A stretch of DNA of 64,000 nt, taken from the NCBI RefSeq assembly GCF_020544405.1, contig NZ_CP065410.1:4464001-4528000 (forward strand), read 5' to 3'. How positions within the stretch are numbered: position 1 is the stretch's first letter; each line of letters opens with the position of its first letter. Source of the DNA: Pseudomonas sp. IAC-BECa141. GTDB lineage: Bacteria; Pseudomonadota; Gammaproteobacteria; Pseudomonadales; Pseudomonadaceae. The notes under the pieces are model-generated. The model had not been told where the DNA came from and searched no databases. It saw only the letters and a program-made list of their open reading frames with translations. This document shows, piece after piece, positions 62,926 through 64,000 of this stretch. The position numbers and the translations under genes are program-made.

Positions 62926-64000
62926 TCAACGGTACTCTGCCTCCGACAACGGCGGGTCGCGCCAGAACCGGCGTTGTTGACGCATCGACCGGGCCGGCTG
63001 AAACCGCCCCAGTTGCAGATGAATGGCACCCTGCTCGGCGCTGTCGTGGATATGCACTCCCTGTTTGCGGTAGCGGGCAATGACGGTCGGGTGCGGATGG
63101 CCGAATGAATTGCCTTGCCCTCGGGAAATCAGCACGGCCCGGGGCTGCAAAGCCTTGAGCAAGGCCATCGAAGAGGAACTGCGGCTGCCGTGATGCGGGG
63201 CTTGCAGCCATTGGGTATGAACTGCCAGCACGCTGTCGAGCAGGTCCCGCTCGGCAGCGCTGTCGATGTCGCCGGTCAACAGCAAGCGTTCGCCATTGGC
63301 TTCGATCTGCAGGACGCAGGACCGCTGGTTGCTGTCATGGGCGTCGGCCCACTGCCATAGCTGAAAGGCAACGCCGTCCCACTGCCATTGCCGGCCGCTT
63401 TCGCAGGCCTCGGCGGTCAGCGCTTCGGGCAGCCCCGGCGGATCGCCGCTGATGATCCGCCTGACAGTCATCCCTTTCGCCACGGCGAGCGCGCCACCTG
63501 CGTGGTCGGCATCGGCATGGCTGAGCAGCATCAGATCGAGGTGTTCCACCCCAAGTTTGCGCAATGCCGGCAGCACCACTCGCTCGCCGAGGTCGAAGTC
63601 ACCGAAACGCGGGCCGCTGTCGTACAGCAAGGTGTGATGGCGGGTGCGGATCAGGATCGCCAGGCCCTGACCGACGTCGAGTTGCCAGACATCGGCCACG
63701 CCTTCGGCCAGAAGCTCTCGCGGCGGAAATGCCAGCACCAGCAGCAACGGCCAACCCAATGGACGCAAAGGAACGCCCCGGGGCAGCAATAACAACACGG
63801 CACCAAGACCTCCCAGCACCCAGACCCACCCTTGCATCGTCGGCGGCACCCACGCCGGCCAACGCCCGGCAATCAGGGCCAGCGTGCTGAACAAGCCATC
63901 GATCAGCCCGCCGGCCAGCCACAGCAACCCTTCCCCGACATGAGGGATTGGCAGCAACAAAGTGCCCAGCAGCGCCGGCGGCAGCACCGCAAAACTGACC
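62926..64000 (-). CDS. comEC: ComEC/Rec2 DNA-uptake channel, C-terminal part
   Basis: The last 358 codons of ComEC; the N-terminal part lies beyond the window. Visible are the ends of hydrophobic helices of the competence domain and a complete metallo-beta-lactamase-like domain ('WQLDVGQGLAILIRTRHHTLLYDSG', 'LLSHADADHAGG', 'LLTGDIDSAAE', 'QAPHHGSRSSSS', with the HxDxDH metal site). ComEC carries single-stranded DNA across the inner membrane; the C-terminal domain may degrade the other strand. It ends 78 nt before the exbB-type gene, as in P. aeruginosa. Confidence 0.95.
   Translation of the reverse strand, partial: VSFAVLPPALLGTLLLPIPHVGEGLLWLAGGLIDGLFSTLALIAGRWPAWVPPTMQGWVWVLGGLGAVLLLLPRGVPLRPLGWPLLLVLAFPPRELLAEGVADVWQLDVGQGLAILIRTRHHTLLYDSGPRFGDFDLGERVVLPALRKLGVEHLDLMLLSHADADHAGGALAVAKGMTVRRIISGDPPGLPEALTAEACESGRQWQWDGVAFQLWQWADAHDSNQRSCVLQIEANGERLLLTGDIDSAAERDLLDSVLAVHTQWLQAPHHGSRSSSSMALLKALQPRAVLISRGQGNSFGHPHPTVIARYRKQGVHIHDSAEQGAIHLQLGRFQPARSMRQQRRFWRDPPLSEAEYR

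Overview
The window is high-GC DNA from a Pseudomonas of the fluorescens group. The signs are the P. aeruginosa-like gene order from the etf genes to comEC, the fab/plsX/rpmF and rne neighbourhoods, the rgsA small RNA position, and several copies of fluorescens-type REP elements (GTGGGAGCGAGCTTGCTCG). Gene order in P. aeruginosa is recalled, not searched. There are no tRNA or rRNA genes, CRISPR arrays, transposases or phage genes.

Layout. 1-7.5 kb: a cut LtaS-type enzyme, a START-domain protein, a YkgJ protein, a Lys/Ala-rich secreted protein, a MocR regulator, and an envelope operon (solute-binding protein, DUF4398 lipoprotein, OmpA lipoprotein). 7.5-11.4 kb: electron transfer flavoprotein etfBA, divergent from its ubiquinone oxidoreductase, with PsrA-like and LiuR-like sites between them. 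11.5-32.7 kb: accessory metabolism. This holds an AraC/alcohol dehydrogenase pair, a D-galactonate operon (dgoK-dgoA-dgoD-transporter-IclR), a GNAT, an HD hydrolase, three small proteins, a module like E. coli yegTUVW (kinase, NCS1 permease, ADP-ribosylglycohydrolase, GntR), araFGH, a sugar 1-dehydrogenase and a GntR-lactonase reading-frame fusion. 32.8-64 kb: core genes. These are DUF1285/DUF4823, moaA, tetR, rgsA, tatD-pilZ-holB-tmk-mltG-pabC-fabF, acpP, fabG-fabD-plsX-rpmF-yceD, maf, sppA, a phosphatase, rluC, rne, murB-ptpA-kdsB-trm112-lpxK-exbD-exbB and the end of comEC. An isoquinoline-oxidoreductase-type molybdoenzyme operon sits between rne and murB.

How the accessory genes fit together. 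The two sugar clusters together encode an oxidative De Ley-Doudoroff route for galactose: uptake (AraFGH), oxidation (SDR), lactone opening (SMP-30), galactonate import (MFS), dehydration (DgoD), phosphorylation (DgoK) and cleavage (DgoA). They lie 12 kb apart, but the dgoK and SDR promoters are copies of one design: the same 15-bp TCCCA-N5-TGGGA palindrome, the same 14-bp gap to a TTGAGA -35, the same 18-bp spacer and the same ribosome-binding leader. A second shared element, AATCATCATACGAT, marks the araF and gntR promoters.

Most unusual items: the SDR mRNA leader has the layout of an attenuator (a hidden Shine-Dalgarno sequence, a 50-codon leader ORF and an intrinsic terminator inside that ORF); the regulator-lactonase fusion and the mltG tail frameshift, both explained by one missing base in a homopolymer and so possibly assembly errors; and the yeg-like ribosyl-compound salvage module.
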